Assembly (NCBI GenBank): GCA_937863205.1
Contig: CALMGA010000135.1
Location: 1 to 16,957 of the forward strand
Reading direction: 5' to 3'
Length of the DNA: 16,957 nt
Source: an uncultured Beijerinckiaceae bacterium
Lineage (GTDB): Bacteria > Pseudomonadota > Alphaproteobacteria > Rhizobiales > Beijerinckiaceae
Of this stretch, positions 1-9,188 are shown in pieces. Under the pieces are notes generated by a model. The model made no database searches. It saw nothing but the letters and a program-made list of their open reading frames with translations, and was not told the DNA's origin. The stretch's first letter is position 1. Every line of letters begins with the position of its first letter. Both the position numbers and the translations under genes were made by a program.

Positions 1-96
1 CCCGACGAACTGGACGCAGCTATCCACGACGCGGTCGGCAAGCTGAATGCCGAGCGCAGTGGACATGCGTTGGGCACTCCGCCAAAGGCTGCTTAA
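1..96 (+). CDS. C-terminal end of an unidentified protein (partial)
   Basis: An open frame enters from the left edge and ends at TAA (94-96), giving the last 31 residues of a protein. The tail includes DELDAAIHDAVGKLN, which reads as a charged amphipathic helix, then a Gly/Pro/Ala-rich end. Third codon positions are mostly G or C, which fits real coding. No diagnostic motif is left. From remembered gene order in related bacteria, a MipZ-type division ATPase next to a dnaJ-like gene is one possibility, but nothing in these 31 residues shows it. The next gene starts 174 bp downstream on the same strand. Confidence 0.55.
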   Translation, partial: PDELDAAIHDAVGKLNAERSGHALGTPPKAA

Positions 97-270
97 GTCC
101 ACGGCGCCGGCCTGTCCGAAGGGCACCGATGCGGACCGCCGCGGCGCCGGACTGGGCGGCGGCTCGGAAGCGTCCTCGGCCGCTGCGAGCTTGCACTATG
201 AAGCGCGTCGCGCGAAGCTCACGAGCGGTTTCCTTCACCGCGCAATCGGGGATCGTCGCGACGCCCAATC

Positions 271-972
271 ATGATGATTGTTCCGCTCGCGGCCGCCGTT
301 CTCCTGTGGTTCCTCCTGGTGCGCACGAGCACGGCCAGACGCTGGTTGGCAGCGGTGCTGCCGCAGTTGCCCGCGAAGGCGCTGGCCGTCGCCCTTGCGA
401 TGGCAGCCATGCTGGTTGCGGTTCGCGGTAATGTCTGGGCGGCGCTTTGCCTCTTCGGCCTGAGCCTTTGGACGCTCGGGCGAGCGGGCCGCGGAGCGGG
501 AGGAGTTGGAGGACCCCCGCCTTCGCCGCCGCCGGCGTCCGCCCTGATCGAGATGGCGGCCGACCCGTCGAGTGGGCGGCTGCGCGGTCGCGTGCTGGCG
601 GGGGCTTTCGCCGGCCGGGATCTCGACGCGCTGGACCAAGCGTGCTGCAAGGAACTCTACGCCACCTGCGTGCGCTTCGACCCGGCCGGGGCGCGCCTAC
701 TCGAACCGTATCTCCACGGCCGCTTTGCCGGCTGGCGTGCGACAGCACAGGCTGACGCCGATTTTGGCGGTCGCCGCGCCCGCTTCACGAGCCGGATGAC
801 CGAAGAACAAGCCTATCAGGTGCTGGGCCTTGGACGCGGCGCGTCGCGCGCCGATGTCGTGAGGTCGCACCGCTCGGCGATGAAGAAATGGCACCCCGAC
901 CAGGGCGGGACGGCCGATCTTGCCGCGCTGGCCAACGAAGCCAAAGAGGTGCTGCTGCGCCGCCATAACTGA
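271..972 (+). CDS. Membrane-anchored J-domain (DnaJ-like) protein
   Basis: The product is a 233-residue co-chaperone-like protein. Hydrophobic segments at about residues 2-18, 36-51 and 54-70 suggest a membrane-embedded N-terminus. A Gly/Pro-rich linker and a helical middle region (about 95-170) follow. The J domain is at the extreme C-terminus (about 176-233), with the HPD tripeptide at 208-210 that stimulates Hsp70 (DnaK) ATPase in this family. This order, membrane first and J domain last, resembles Pam18/Tim14 or DjlA-type proteins rather than classical DnaJ. The Gly/Phe and zinc-finger regions of DnaJ are absent. A second ATG follows directly at 274, no strong ribosome-binding site is visible, and the exact start is uncertain. 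The client is unknown. The next gene converges on it from the other strand. Confidence 0.8.
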   Translation: MMIVPLAAAVLLWFLLVRTSTARRWLAAVLPQLPAKALAVALAMAAMLVAVRGNVWAALCLFGLSLWTLGRAGRGAGGVGGPPPSPPPASALIEMAADPSSGRLRGRVLAGAFAGRDLDALDQACCKELYATCVRFDPAGARLLEPYLHGRFAGWRATAQADADFGGRRARFTSRMTEEQAYQVLGLGRGASRADVVRSHRSAMKKWHPDQGGTADLAALANEAKEVLLRRHN

Positions 973-1106
973 ACTCCTGAACGCGAACGCCGAACAAACG
1001 GGGGTCGGGGCGGTAACGGCGGGCTCGGCGGACGGCACGATCCCGGTCTGTCTCCGTCGGTCGTCTTTTGGCGATGGAAGCGGCCGCTCCGGTTTGGCGC
1101 CGGGCG

Positions 1107-2882
1107 TCAGTTCCGGCTGGTGAAGCAGGACAGGCCGGCATGCTTCAAACCACGGCAGACGGTCTCGGCCTTGTCGCCTTCGAGACCGGAAAAGCGAGCG
1201 CGGAAGAGCGTTTCGCGGCCTTTCTGCACCTTCTCGGTAAAGGGGTGCGCGGCAGCAAGGGCGCCGTGGCTCTGCCCCTTGGCGCGGGCCAGGAGCGCGT
1301 TGGCCTCGGCAAGCGTCGGCGTCGCGCCGATCTGGATGACCCAGCCGCCACGCGGACCGGACTGCGCGTCCCCGTTCGCCGGCCTCGACGAACCCGCCGC
1401 GACCTCCGGCTTGGCACCGTGCCTCAGCGTCGAAGGCGTGGCCGTTGGTGTGCCGCTGTAGTGCGAGGTGGTGCCATCGAAACGGCCGGCGATCCGCTCG
1501 CGACCGGGATGGATCGACCCTGTCGCCGTCATGTCGCGTTCACCCGACCTCGGCAGGCCGGATACGAAGGCCGGGCGGGGCCGCGGCTGCGCGATCTCGG
1601 CGGCCACCTTGACGACCGGCACCGGCTTGGCCGCTTGCGGCCTGGACGCGGTTTGGCGGACGCGGTGCACCGGCTCGGGTACGGGATCGGCGTCCGGCTC
1701 CTCCCTGCCCTGCGGCGGGTCGCCGGCGGCTTCGTCGGCCTTGTCTCCGGAGCTGGCCGGCTCGACGGCGGGCGCGCCCTCCTCAACGGCCGCCGCCACC
1801 CGTTCGCGCGGGGGTGGTGCCTTGGCCTCGACCGCGTCCTCGTCGACGTTCTCCACCGGCGGCGCGCTCTCGCCCTCGTGCTGGATGACCGGGATCGCTT
1901 CGGCGACATGCTCCAGCGCCGGGTTCTCCGCGATCATCGGCGCGGTTCGGGTGGTCGAGCACTTGTCGATCTGGGCGGCGATGATGTCGGCCATGATGCG
2001 GTCGCGGCCGAGGCGGGTCTTGCCGCCGAGCACCACCGAGATCAGCCAATGGCCGTCGCGGCTGACCGAACTCAGCAGGTTGAAGCCGGAAGATCGGGTA
2101 TATCCGGTCTTGATGCCGTCCATCCCGTCCACCTGCTCCATGAGGTGGTTGTGGTTGGGCATGAACTGGCCGGCGTAGCGGAACGAGGGTGTCGAGAAGA
2201 AGCGGAAGTAGCGGGGATAGCGGTCGTGGATGGCGCGGCCGAGAATGGCGAGATCGTGGGCGGTGGTCAGCTGCATGTCGTCGGGCAGGCCGGACGCGTT
2301 GACGAAATTCGAACGCGACATGCCCAGCGAATGGGCCTTGCGGGTCATCATCTGCGCGAAGGTGTGCTCGTCGCCGCCGATCTTCTCGGCGACCGCCACC
2401 GCCATGTCATTGGCCGATTTGGTGACGATCGACTTGATCGCGTCCTCGATGCGGATGGTCGAGCCCGGACGCAGGCCGAGCTTGGTCGGAGCCTGTGCGG
2501 CGGCATGCTCCGACACGTCGAGGCGGTCGTCGAGCGAGAGCTGGCCGTGTTCCAGCCGCTCGAAAAGCAGGTACAGGGTCATCACCTTCGTGATGGAGGC
2601 GGGATGCCGCGGCGCGTTCTCGTCCTGGGCGTAAAGGACGCGGCCCGAATTGCCGTCAACCGCATAGGCGGCGAAGGGCGGTGTGTAGGAGCCCGGACGA
2701 ACGTGGACGGAGAAAAGGCGAGGCGGGCGGCCATGACCGATGGCGCGCGCCAACAGGACGCGCCCGCGGTGGGCATGGTGGTGGCGCGCGAGCGCCGGCT
2801 GGCTGCCGGCAGAAGCGAGGATCAACCCGACAAGGGCGGTCCGGCGAAGGAGGCGATGCGCTGCCGCTTGCAACTCGACCAT
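1107..2882 (-). CDS. D-alanyl-D-alanine carboxypeptidase (PBP5/6-like) with C-terminal SPOR domain
   Basis: This 591-residue penicillin-binding protein is predicted to remove the terminal D-Ala from peptidoglycan pentapeptides in the periplasm. A signal peptide occupies about residues 1-32 (basic LLRR, hydrophobic core, then ALA before the mature part). The serine peptidase S11 motifs are intact: SITK at 96-99 with catalytic Ser96 and Lys99, SAN at 156-158 and KTG at 258-260. A long, low-complexity Pro/Ala/Glu/Arg-rich linker (about 310-510) leads to a SPOR domain (about 512-591, starting GGWVIQIGA). SPOR domains bind denuded glycan at division sites, so septal targeting is likely. Members without SPOR are near 400 residues, so the linker and SPOR explain the length. 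The start codon lacks a strong ribosome-binding site, but the signal peptide supports it. It is divergent from the phasin gene. I do not assign a dacA/dacC/dacF letter. Confidence 0.93.
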   Translation of the reverse strand: MVELQAAAHRLLRRTALVGLILASAGSQPALARHHHAHRGRVLLARAIGHGRPPRLFSVHVRPGSYTPPFAAYAVDGNSGRVLYAQDENAPRHPASITKVMTLYLLFERLEHGQLSLDDRLDVSEHAAAQAPTKLGLRPGSTIRIEDAIKSIVTKSANDMAVAVAEKIGGDEHTFAQMMTRKAHSLGMSRSNFVNASGLPDDMQLTTAHDLAILGRAIHDRYPRYFRFFSTPSFRYAGQFMPNHNHLMEQVDGMDGIKTGYTRSSGFNLLSSVSRDGHWLISVVLGGKTRLGRDRIMADIIAAQIDKCSTTRTAPMIAENPALEHVAEAIPVIQHEGESAPPVENVDEDAVEAKAPPPRERVAAAVEEGAPAVEPASSGDKADEAAGDPPQGREEPDADPVPEPVHRVRQTASRPQAAKPVPVVKVAAEIAQPRPRPAFVSGLPRSGERDMTATGSIHPGRERIAGRFDGTTSHYSGTPTATPSTLRHGAKPEVAAGSSRPANGDAQSGPRGGWVIQIGATPTLAEANALLARAKGQSHGALAAAHPFTEKVQKGRETLFRARFSGLEGDKAETVCRGLKHAGLSCFTSRN

Positions 2883-2948
2883 ACTCTGCGATCCCCGACA
2901 CGCCGGCCCGCCGCCCTTGTGCCTCGCCGATCACACTACGTCGGCGCC

Positions 2949-2964
2949 GTTACTTCACGGTTAA
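2949..2964 (-). promoter_or_regulatory. CtrA-like box upstream of the carboxypeptidase gene
   Basis: Read on the minus strand, the site is TTAA-N7-GTAAC, 67-82 nt upstream of the carboxypeptidase start. The alphaproteobacterial cell-cycle regulator CtrA recognises TTAA-N7-TTAAC, so there is one mismatch. TTAA is rare in this GC-rich DNA. Cell-cycle control of a SPOR-bearing carboxypeptidase would make sense, but this is inference from one imperfect site. Confidence 0.3.
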
Positions 2965-3037
2965 GCCGTTGAGGATGGCCAAACTACGCCGTCCGCCGCA
3001 GGGCACGGGGCGGCGGATTCGTCAAAATCAGGATTGG

Positions 3038-3057
3038 TTTTGTTGCAGCGCACAAAA
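3038..3057. promoter_or_regulatory. Candidate PhaR operator 1 upstream of the phasin gene
   Basis: Perfect 6-bp arms, TTTTGT and ACAAAA, enclose 8 bp. Within it, TGC-AGC-GCA (3044-3052) fits a TGC-N3-GCA dyad. PhaR, the repressor of phasin genes in Paracoccus and Rhodobacter, binds TGC-rich dyads described as CTGC-N3-GCAG, so the core matches but the outer C and G do not. It lies just upstream of the -35 element. Confidence 0.45.
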
Positions 3058-3062
3058 CGCGC

Positions 3063-3091
3063 TTGCGTGCCTTTGTGCGCCGCACTATATC
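3063..3091 (+). promoter_or_regulatory. Sigma-70-type promoter of the phasin gene
   Basis: TTGCGT (3063-3068) and TATATC (3086-3091) are separated by exactly 17 bp, the best-looking housekeeping promoter in the window. Transcription would begin near 3098, giving a leader of about 70 nt before the phasin start. Confidence 0.55.
3075..3085. promoter_or_regulatory. Candidate PhaR operator 2 inside the phasin promoter spacer
   Basis: GTGC-GCC-GCAC is a second TGC-N3-GCA dyad. It lies between the -35 and -10 elements, where a bound repressor would block RNA polymerase. Its centre is 32 bp from the centre of operator 1, about three helical turns. The repressor gene is not in this window. Confidence 0.4.
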
Positions 3092-3170
3092 GAGCCTGCG
3101 CAGCGGCAACGCGCATGGCGCCACCCGACGGTTCGCTCGCGCGCAGCTTTCTTCGGTAAGGAACACCCCC

Positions 3171-3518
3171 ATGGCCACGCAGTTCGACGACGTCCAGAAG
3201 TACGGCAAGGATCAGATGGAGCAGTTCTCCTCCAGCGCGGCCGCAGTGGCTCGCGGCTTCCAGGCCATCGCCAGCGAAACCACCGATTATTCCAAGCGCT
3301 CGATGGAGAGCACCTCCTCGTTCATGGAGAAGCTGCTCAGCGTGAAGTCGATGGAAACGGCGATCCAGCTGCAGTCGGAGTTCGCCAAGTCGCAGTTCGA
3401 GGGCTTCATCGCGCAGGCCAGCAAGGTCGGCGAGATCTACAAGGACATCGCCAAGGAGGCGTTCCGCCCGATGGAGATGGCGATCAACAAGGGCAAGGAC
3501 GTCGTTCACGAGCACTAA
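3171..3518 (+). CDS. Phasin (Phasin_2 family, polyhydroxyalkanoate granule protein)
   Basis: The product is a 115-residue, almost entirely helical, amphipathic protein of the Phasin_2 (PF09361) type. Phasins coat polyhydroxyalkanoate storage granules in the cytoplasm and control their size and number. The sequence is rich in Gln, Glu, Lys, Ser and Phe, has no cysteine, and shows family-like stretches such as EFAKSQFEGFIAQASKVGE and a C-terminal KEAFRPMEMAINKG. The length suits the family. ATG at 3171 is chosen because AAGGA sits 8 nt upstream (3158-3162) and the residues before it do not look coding. The gene appears monocistronic, with a promoter and candidate PhaR sites before it and an intrinsic terminator after it. 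Phasins can also have PHA-independent stress roles, so granule binding is inferred from family. Confidence 0.9.
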   Translation: MATQFDDVQKYGKDQMEQFSSSAAAVARGFQAIASETTDYSKRSMESTSSFMEKLLSVKSMETAIQLQSEFAKSQFEGFIAQASKVGEIYKDIAKEAFRPMEMAINKGKDVVHEH

Positions 3519-3598
3519 GCGAGAGCTTCGCTGACTCGTCGGGGCGCCCCGCGCCCGGCAGGTTTGCGTGATAAGGACAGCCGCCCTGCGGCAGCAAC

Positions 3599-3632
3599 AA
3601 GGCTCGACCATCCGGTCGGGCCTTTTCGTTTG
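3599..3632 (+). terminator. Rho-independent terminator after the phasin gene
   Basis: Arms of 11 bp (3599-3609 and 3614-3624, one T-G pair) enclose the loop ATCC and run into TTTTCGTTT. The hairpin begins 80 nt after the phasin stop. A smaller GCCG/CGGC hairpin sits just before it. Confidence 0.8.
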
Positions 3633-3952
3633 TCCAGCTGGTCATCCGGCCGGGTTCTCTTCTTGCATGGCAGGTCGGCGCGGGCTGAGGTGGGAACGTG
3701 TCGCGCATGCGGCAGGCCCGAAAGGCAGAGAGGGCCCTAGCAAAGCCAGGATTGCTGCCGCATATTTCGGGTGTGGGACGAGGACAAGTCGAGTTGGCGA
3801 GCGATTTTCCCGAAAAACGAGCAGGATGCGGCCTTGGCTGGCCGCTCGACGGCTCCGTGCCCGGTGTCGTGCGGCGATGCGGGTCAGGAGCGGCCCTGCC
3901 GCCCGCCGAGGGAGCAGCGGCTGATTCGGTGGCGGTCGTCACGGCGATCCGC
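3633..3952. other. Non-coding region between the phasin terminator and clpS
   Basis: About 320 bp with no convincing gene. The clpS frame stays open upstream to about 3698, but its third positions there are mixed A/T/G/C, unlike the G/C-dominated genes around it, so I read this as leader or promoter DNA. One AT-rich dyad, TTTTC-CC-GAAAA, stands out near 3805. I could not identify a well-spaced -35/-10 pair. Confidence 0.4.
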
Positions 3953-4309
3953 ATGGAGTCCCTCACGGCGGCCAAGGAACCTCGCAAGGAGGGTGGCAAC
4001 GACGACGGCCGCGGGTCCGGCACCGCCGTCATCACGCGAACGCGCACGCAAACGCGCCGTCCCGGCATGTACCGGGTCCTGCTCCTCAACGACGACTACA
4101 CACCGATGGAGTTCGTCGTCGCCGTCCTGCGAAAATACTTCAGCAAGGGACCGGAGGAAGCCACCCGCATCATGCTGCACGTGCACCAGCACGGCGTCGG
4201 CGAGTGCGGGGTGTTTACCTACGAGGTCGCCGAAACGAAGGTCACCCAGGTGATGGATTACGCGCGCAAGCACCAGCACCCGCTCCAATGCATCATGGAA
4301 AAGAAATAG
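3953..4309 (+). CDS. clpS: ATP-dependent Clp protease adaptor ClpS
   Basis: The 118-residue adaptor delivers substrates with destabilising N-terminal residues (N-degrons) to ClpAP in the cytoplasm. Residues 1-36 form a hydrophilic, probably disordered extension like the one that engages ClpA. The ClpS core follows, with the signature NDDYTPMEF at 46-54. By alignment with E. coli ClpS from memory, Asn46, Asp47 and His78 (in HVHQHG) form the N-degron pocket and Met52 is the gatekeeper. The C-terminus keeps [13 protein letters not shown] and the final EKK. The start is the ATG that gives a normal family length, although its ribosome-binding site is weak. clpA begins 10 nt after the stop, so the two are probably co-transcribed. 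Some alphaproteobacteria carry a second ClpS, and which paralogue this is cannot be decided here. Confidence 0.95.
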   Translation: MESLTAAKEPRKEGGNDDGRGSGTAVITRTRTQTRRPGMYRVLLLNDDYTPMEFVVAVLRKYFSKGPEEATRIMLHVHQHGVGECGVFTYEVAETKVTQVMDYARKHQHPLQCIMEKK

Positions 4310-4319
4310 AGGCCCGCCG

Positions 4320-6845
<2,526 letters not shown>

Positions 6846-6906
6846 GCTTGGCCGTTCCATGGCATGATGTCCGGCCAAGTGTCGGATGCTAGCTTTCCAA
6901 ATCCGT

Positions 6907-6934
6907 GACACTCGGGCCGGAGCGCCCGAGTGTC
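6907..6934. terminator. Hairpin between convergent clpA and ygfZ, possible bidirectional terminator
   Basis: Perfect 11-bp arms, GACACTCGGGC and its complement, enclose a 6-nt loop. It lies 61 nt after the clpA stop and 3 nt beyond the end of ygfZ on the other strand. There is no T-tract on either side, so termination may need Rho, or the hairpin may instead protect 3' ends. Confidence 0.55.
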
Positions 6935-6937
6935 GGG

Positions 6938-7789
6938 TCAATCGGTGTCATCAACGGCGGGAACAACAGGCCTTGCCGCCGCTAATCGTATCTCCACGAG
7001 AGTGCCGCCGACGGTGATCGGCGACGCCGCGCTGGCAACCTCGGTCAACCGGTCGATGCGTGCGCTCGCCAGACCCTCATGGCCTGCGAGCGACGTGAGT
7101 TGGCCGAGACGCACCTCGCCGGCCAACAACTCGGTGCCCACTGCCTGCGGTTCGCCCAGGAACTTGACGTGAACGATCCGCTTGCGCGCGGAAGCGCGAT
7201 GGTGGACGCGCGATACGACCTCCTGGCCGACGTAGCACCCCTTGTCGAAGTCGACCCCGTGCAGCAGGTCGAAGTTGGCGTCATGAAGGAAGGTGTCACC
7301 GTAAACCCAATCCGTACCGCCTTCGGGAACGCCGAGCCCGATCCGGTGCGCGCAGTAATCGCTGGCCGATTGGTCGAAGAATGCGAGCTTGCTGACCGAA
7401 GCGACGATGCGGATGCCAAGATTGTTATGGCGGGGGTCGCGGAAGCAGATGCCGGGCGCTTCGAGAAGTCGCCCGCCCCAGTCCGCCGCGACGGCGAGGT
7501 CGGGTTTCACCGCGATCACCGCCTTGGCGCGAAGCCGGTACATGGTGAGCTTGCGAACAAGATCGGCGGCCTGATCGCGCCGGCAATCAAGCCAGAGCGC
7601 GTCGCGACCGCGGCACACCAGGAAGTCGAACAGGATCTTGCCTTGCGGCGAGAGCAGCGCGGCGTAGCGCGCGGAATCGTACCCCCGTACGGCCGAAACA
7701 GAACTGGTGATGAGGCGGTTCAGCAATGTCTCGGCGTCCTCGCCCGATACGGCGACGATGGCGCGATCGGAAAGGAGTGCACTGCCCAC
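6938..7789 (-). CDS. ygfZ: YgfZ/GcvT-domain folate-binding protein (Fe-S cluster maintenance)
   Basis: The 283-residue protein belongs to the YgfZ/Iba57 branch of the GcvT-like tetrahydrofolate-binding family. E. coli YgfZ supports assembly or repair of certain Fe-S proteins, including the tRNA methylthiolase MiaB. The family signature K-G-C-Y-x-G-Q-E is at residues 183-190 (KGCYVGQEVVSRVHHR), with the conserved Cys185. The N-terminal part has the typical LLNRLITSSV region and the LLSPQGKILFDFLV segment. The length is close to the usual 280-330. The start is GTG with GGAGG 6 nt upstream. It is divergent from the dihydroorotase gene across 66 bp. It is not aminomethyltransferase GcvT itself, which is longer and lacks the Cys motif. 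Confidence 0.92.
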   Translation of the reverse strand: MGSALLSDRAIVAVSGEDAETLLNRLITSSVSAVRGYDSARYAALLSPQGKILFDFLVCRGRDALWLDCRRDQAADLVRKLTMYRLRAKAVIAVKPDLAVAADWGGRLLEAPGICFRDPRHNNLGIRIVASVSKLAFFDQSASDYCAHRIGLGVPEGGTDWVYGDTFLHDANFDLLHGVDFDKGCYVGQEVVSRVHHRASARKRIVHVKFLGEPQAVGTELLAGEVRLGQLTSLAGHEGLASARIDRLTEVASAASPITVGGTLVEIRLAAARPVVPAVDDTD

Positions 7790-7855
7790 GTCTGGCCTCC
7801 GCTATGCTATCGCTGAACAGGGCGCCCCGCGCCTCGGCGAGCAAGGAGCGCGCAG
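7790..7855. promoter_or_regulatory. Divergent promoter region for ygfZ and the dihydroorotase gene
   Basis: This 66-bp spacer holds ribosome-binding sites for both genes: GGAGG on the minus strand (7796-7800) and AAGGAG on the plus strand (7843-7848). A -10-like TATGCT (7803-7808) faces the plus-strand gene, without a convincing -35 at 17 bp. Both promoters must lie here or inside the opposite gene. Confidence 0.4.
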
Positions 7856-9187
7856 GTGGCCCACGGCTTCGATCTTGTCGTCAAAGGCGGAACGCTCGTC
7901 AATCACGACGGGATCGGTCCCTGCGACATCGGCATCGCGCGGGGCCGGATCCAGCGCCTCGGCGACCTCGCTGGCGCCAGTGCCGGCGAAACCATCGATG
8001 CCACCGGCCTGCATGTCCTGCCAGGCGTCATCGACACGCAGGTGCACTTCCGCGAACCCGGCCTGACCCACAAGGAGGATCTGGAGACGGGCTCGCGGGC
8101 GGCGGTGATGGGCGGCGTCACCGCCGTCTTCGAGATGCCCAACACCGACCCGCTCACGACCGGCGAGGCCGAGCTCGCCGACAAGGTCGCCCGGGCGCAT
8201 CACCGTATGCACTGCGACTTCGCCTTTTGGGTCGGCGGCACGCGGGAGAACGCGCGGGATGTGGCCAGCCTCGAGCGCCTACCCGGCGCCGCCGGCATCA
8301 AGGTGTTCATGGGCTCATCCACCGGCTCGCTGCTGGTCGCCGACGACGAGGGCGTGGCCTCCATTCTGCGCAATGCGCGTCGGCGGGCCGCCTTCCATTC
8401 GGAGGACGAAGCCCGCCTCGACGAGCGCAAGGGCCTTCGCATCGCCGGCGATCCGGCAAGCCATCCTGTCTGGCGCGACGCGACCGCGGCCTTGCGCTGC
8501 ACGGAGCGCCTCGTGCGTCTGGCGACGGCGGCGCGGGCCCGCGTCCACGTTCTGCACATCTCCACCGGCGACGAGATGGACCTGTTGGCCCGTCACAAGG
8601 ATCTCGTCAGTTGCGAGGTGACGCCTCACCATCTCACTTTGTCGGCCGAAGACTATCACCGGCTCGGGACGCGGCTGCAGATGAACCCGCCTGTGCGTGA
8701 CGCATCCCATCGCGAACGGATCTGGGACGGGCTGCGGCAGGGGATCGCCGATGTCCTCGGGTCGGACCACGCGCCTCATGCGCTCGCTGAAAAGGCCCGG
8801 CCCTATCCGCTTTCCCCTTCAGGCATGACGGGGGTGCAGACCTTGGTGCCGATCATGCTCGATCACGTCGCGCACGGCCGGCTCAGCCTGCTGCGCTTCG
8901 TGGACATGACGAGCGCCGGGCCGGCGCGCTTGTTCGGCATCGCCGGCAAGGGCCGGATCGCCGTCGGCTACGACGCCGACCTGACGGTGGTGGACCTCAA
9001 GCGCGCGGCAAGGATCAGCGATGGCTGGATCGCCTCACGCTCGCAGTGGACGCCCTATGACGGCAAGCAGGTCACCGGCTGGCCGGTCGGCACGGTGATC
9101 CGCGGACGGCGCGTGATGTGGGATGGCGAACTGGCTGTACCCGGCTGCGGCGAGGCCGTGCGCTTCGCGGACACCTTCGCGCGATGA
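7856..9187 (+). CDS. pyrC: Dihydroorotase (type I, DTQVH subgroup)
   Basis: The 443-residue amidohydrolase is predicted to cyclise carbamoyl-aspartate to dihydroorotate, the third step of pyrimidine synthesis. A composite beta-sandwich (1-55 and about 370-430) frames a TIM-barrel. Metal-site candidates are Lys149 (GIKVFMG, the position carboxylated in hydantoinase-like relatives), His181 (AFHSED), His234 (VLHIS) and Asp304 (GSDHAPH). The usual HxH motif is DTQVHFREPG (60-69), so Gln62 replaces the first His and only His64 remains. I recall this form in other Hyphomicrobiales dihydroorotases. EMPNTDPL (93-100) is another family marker. The start is GTG with AAGGAG 7 nt upstream. The anti-sigma gene ends 1 nt away on the other strand. 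No pyrB is adjacent, so a related cyclic-amide hydrolase (allantoinase-like) role is an alternative, and the symbol is tentative. Confidence 0.82.
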   Translation: MAHGFDLVVKGGTLVNHDGIGPCDIGIARGRIQRLGDLAGASAGETIDATGLHVLPGVIDTQVHFREPGLTHKEDLETGSRAAVMGGVTAVFEMPNTDPLTTGEAELADKVARAHHRMHCDFAFWVGGTRENARDVASLERLPGAAGIKVFMGSSTGSLLVADDEGVASILRNARRRAAFHSEDEARLDERKGLRIAGDPASHPVWRDATAALRCTERLVRLATAARARVHVLHISTGDEMDLLARHKDLVSCEVTPHHLTLSAEDYHRLGTRLQMNPPVRDASHRERIWDGLRQGIADVLGSDHAPHALAEKARPYPLSPSGMTGVQTLVPIMLDHVAHGRLSLLRFVDMTSAGPARLFGIAGKGRIAVGYDADLTVVDLKRAARISDGWIASRSQWTPYDGKQVTGWPVGTVIRGRRVMWDGELAVPGCGEAVRFADTFAR

Positions 9188-9188
9188 G

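Noticed and set aside
973..1106. Possible terminator between the J-domain and carboxypeptidase genes
   Set aside because: Only short, imperfect GC-rich pairings are present and no T-tract follows a stable stem.
1068..2972. 634-codon open frame antisense to the carboxypeptidase
   Set aside because: The minus strand carries all three S11 peptidase motifs and a SPOR domain; the plus-strand product has no recognisable feature.
3698..3952. Upstream extension of the clpS frame
   Set aside because: Third codon positions are mixed and the extra 85 residues match nothing expected at a ClpS N-terminus.
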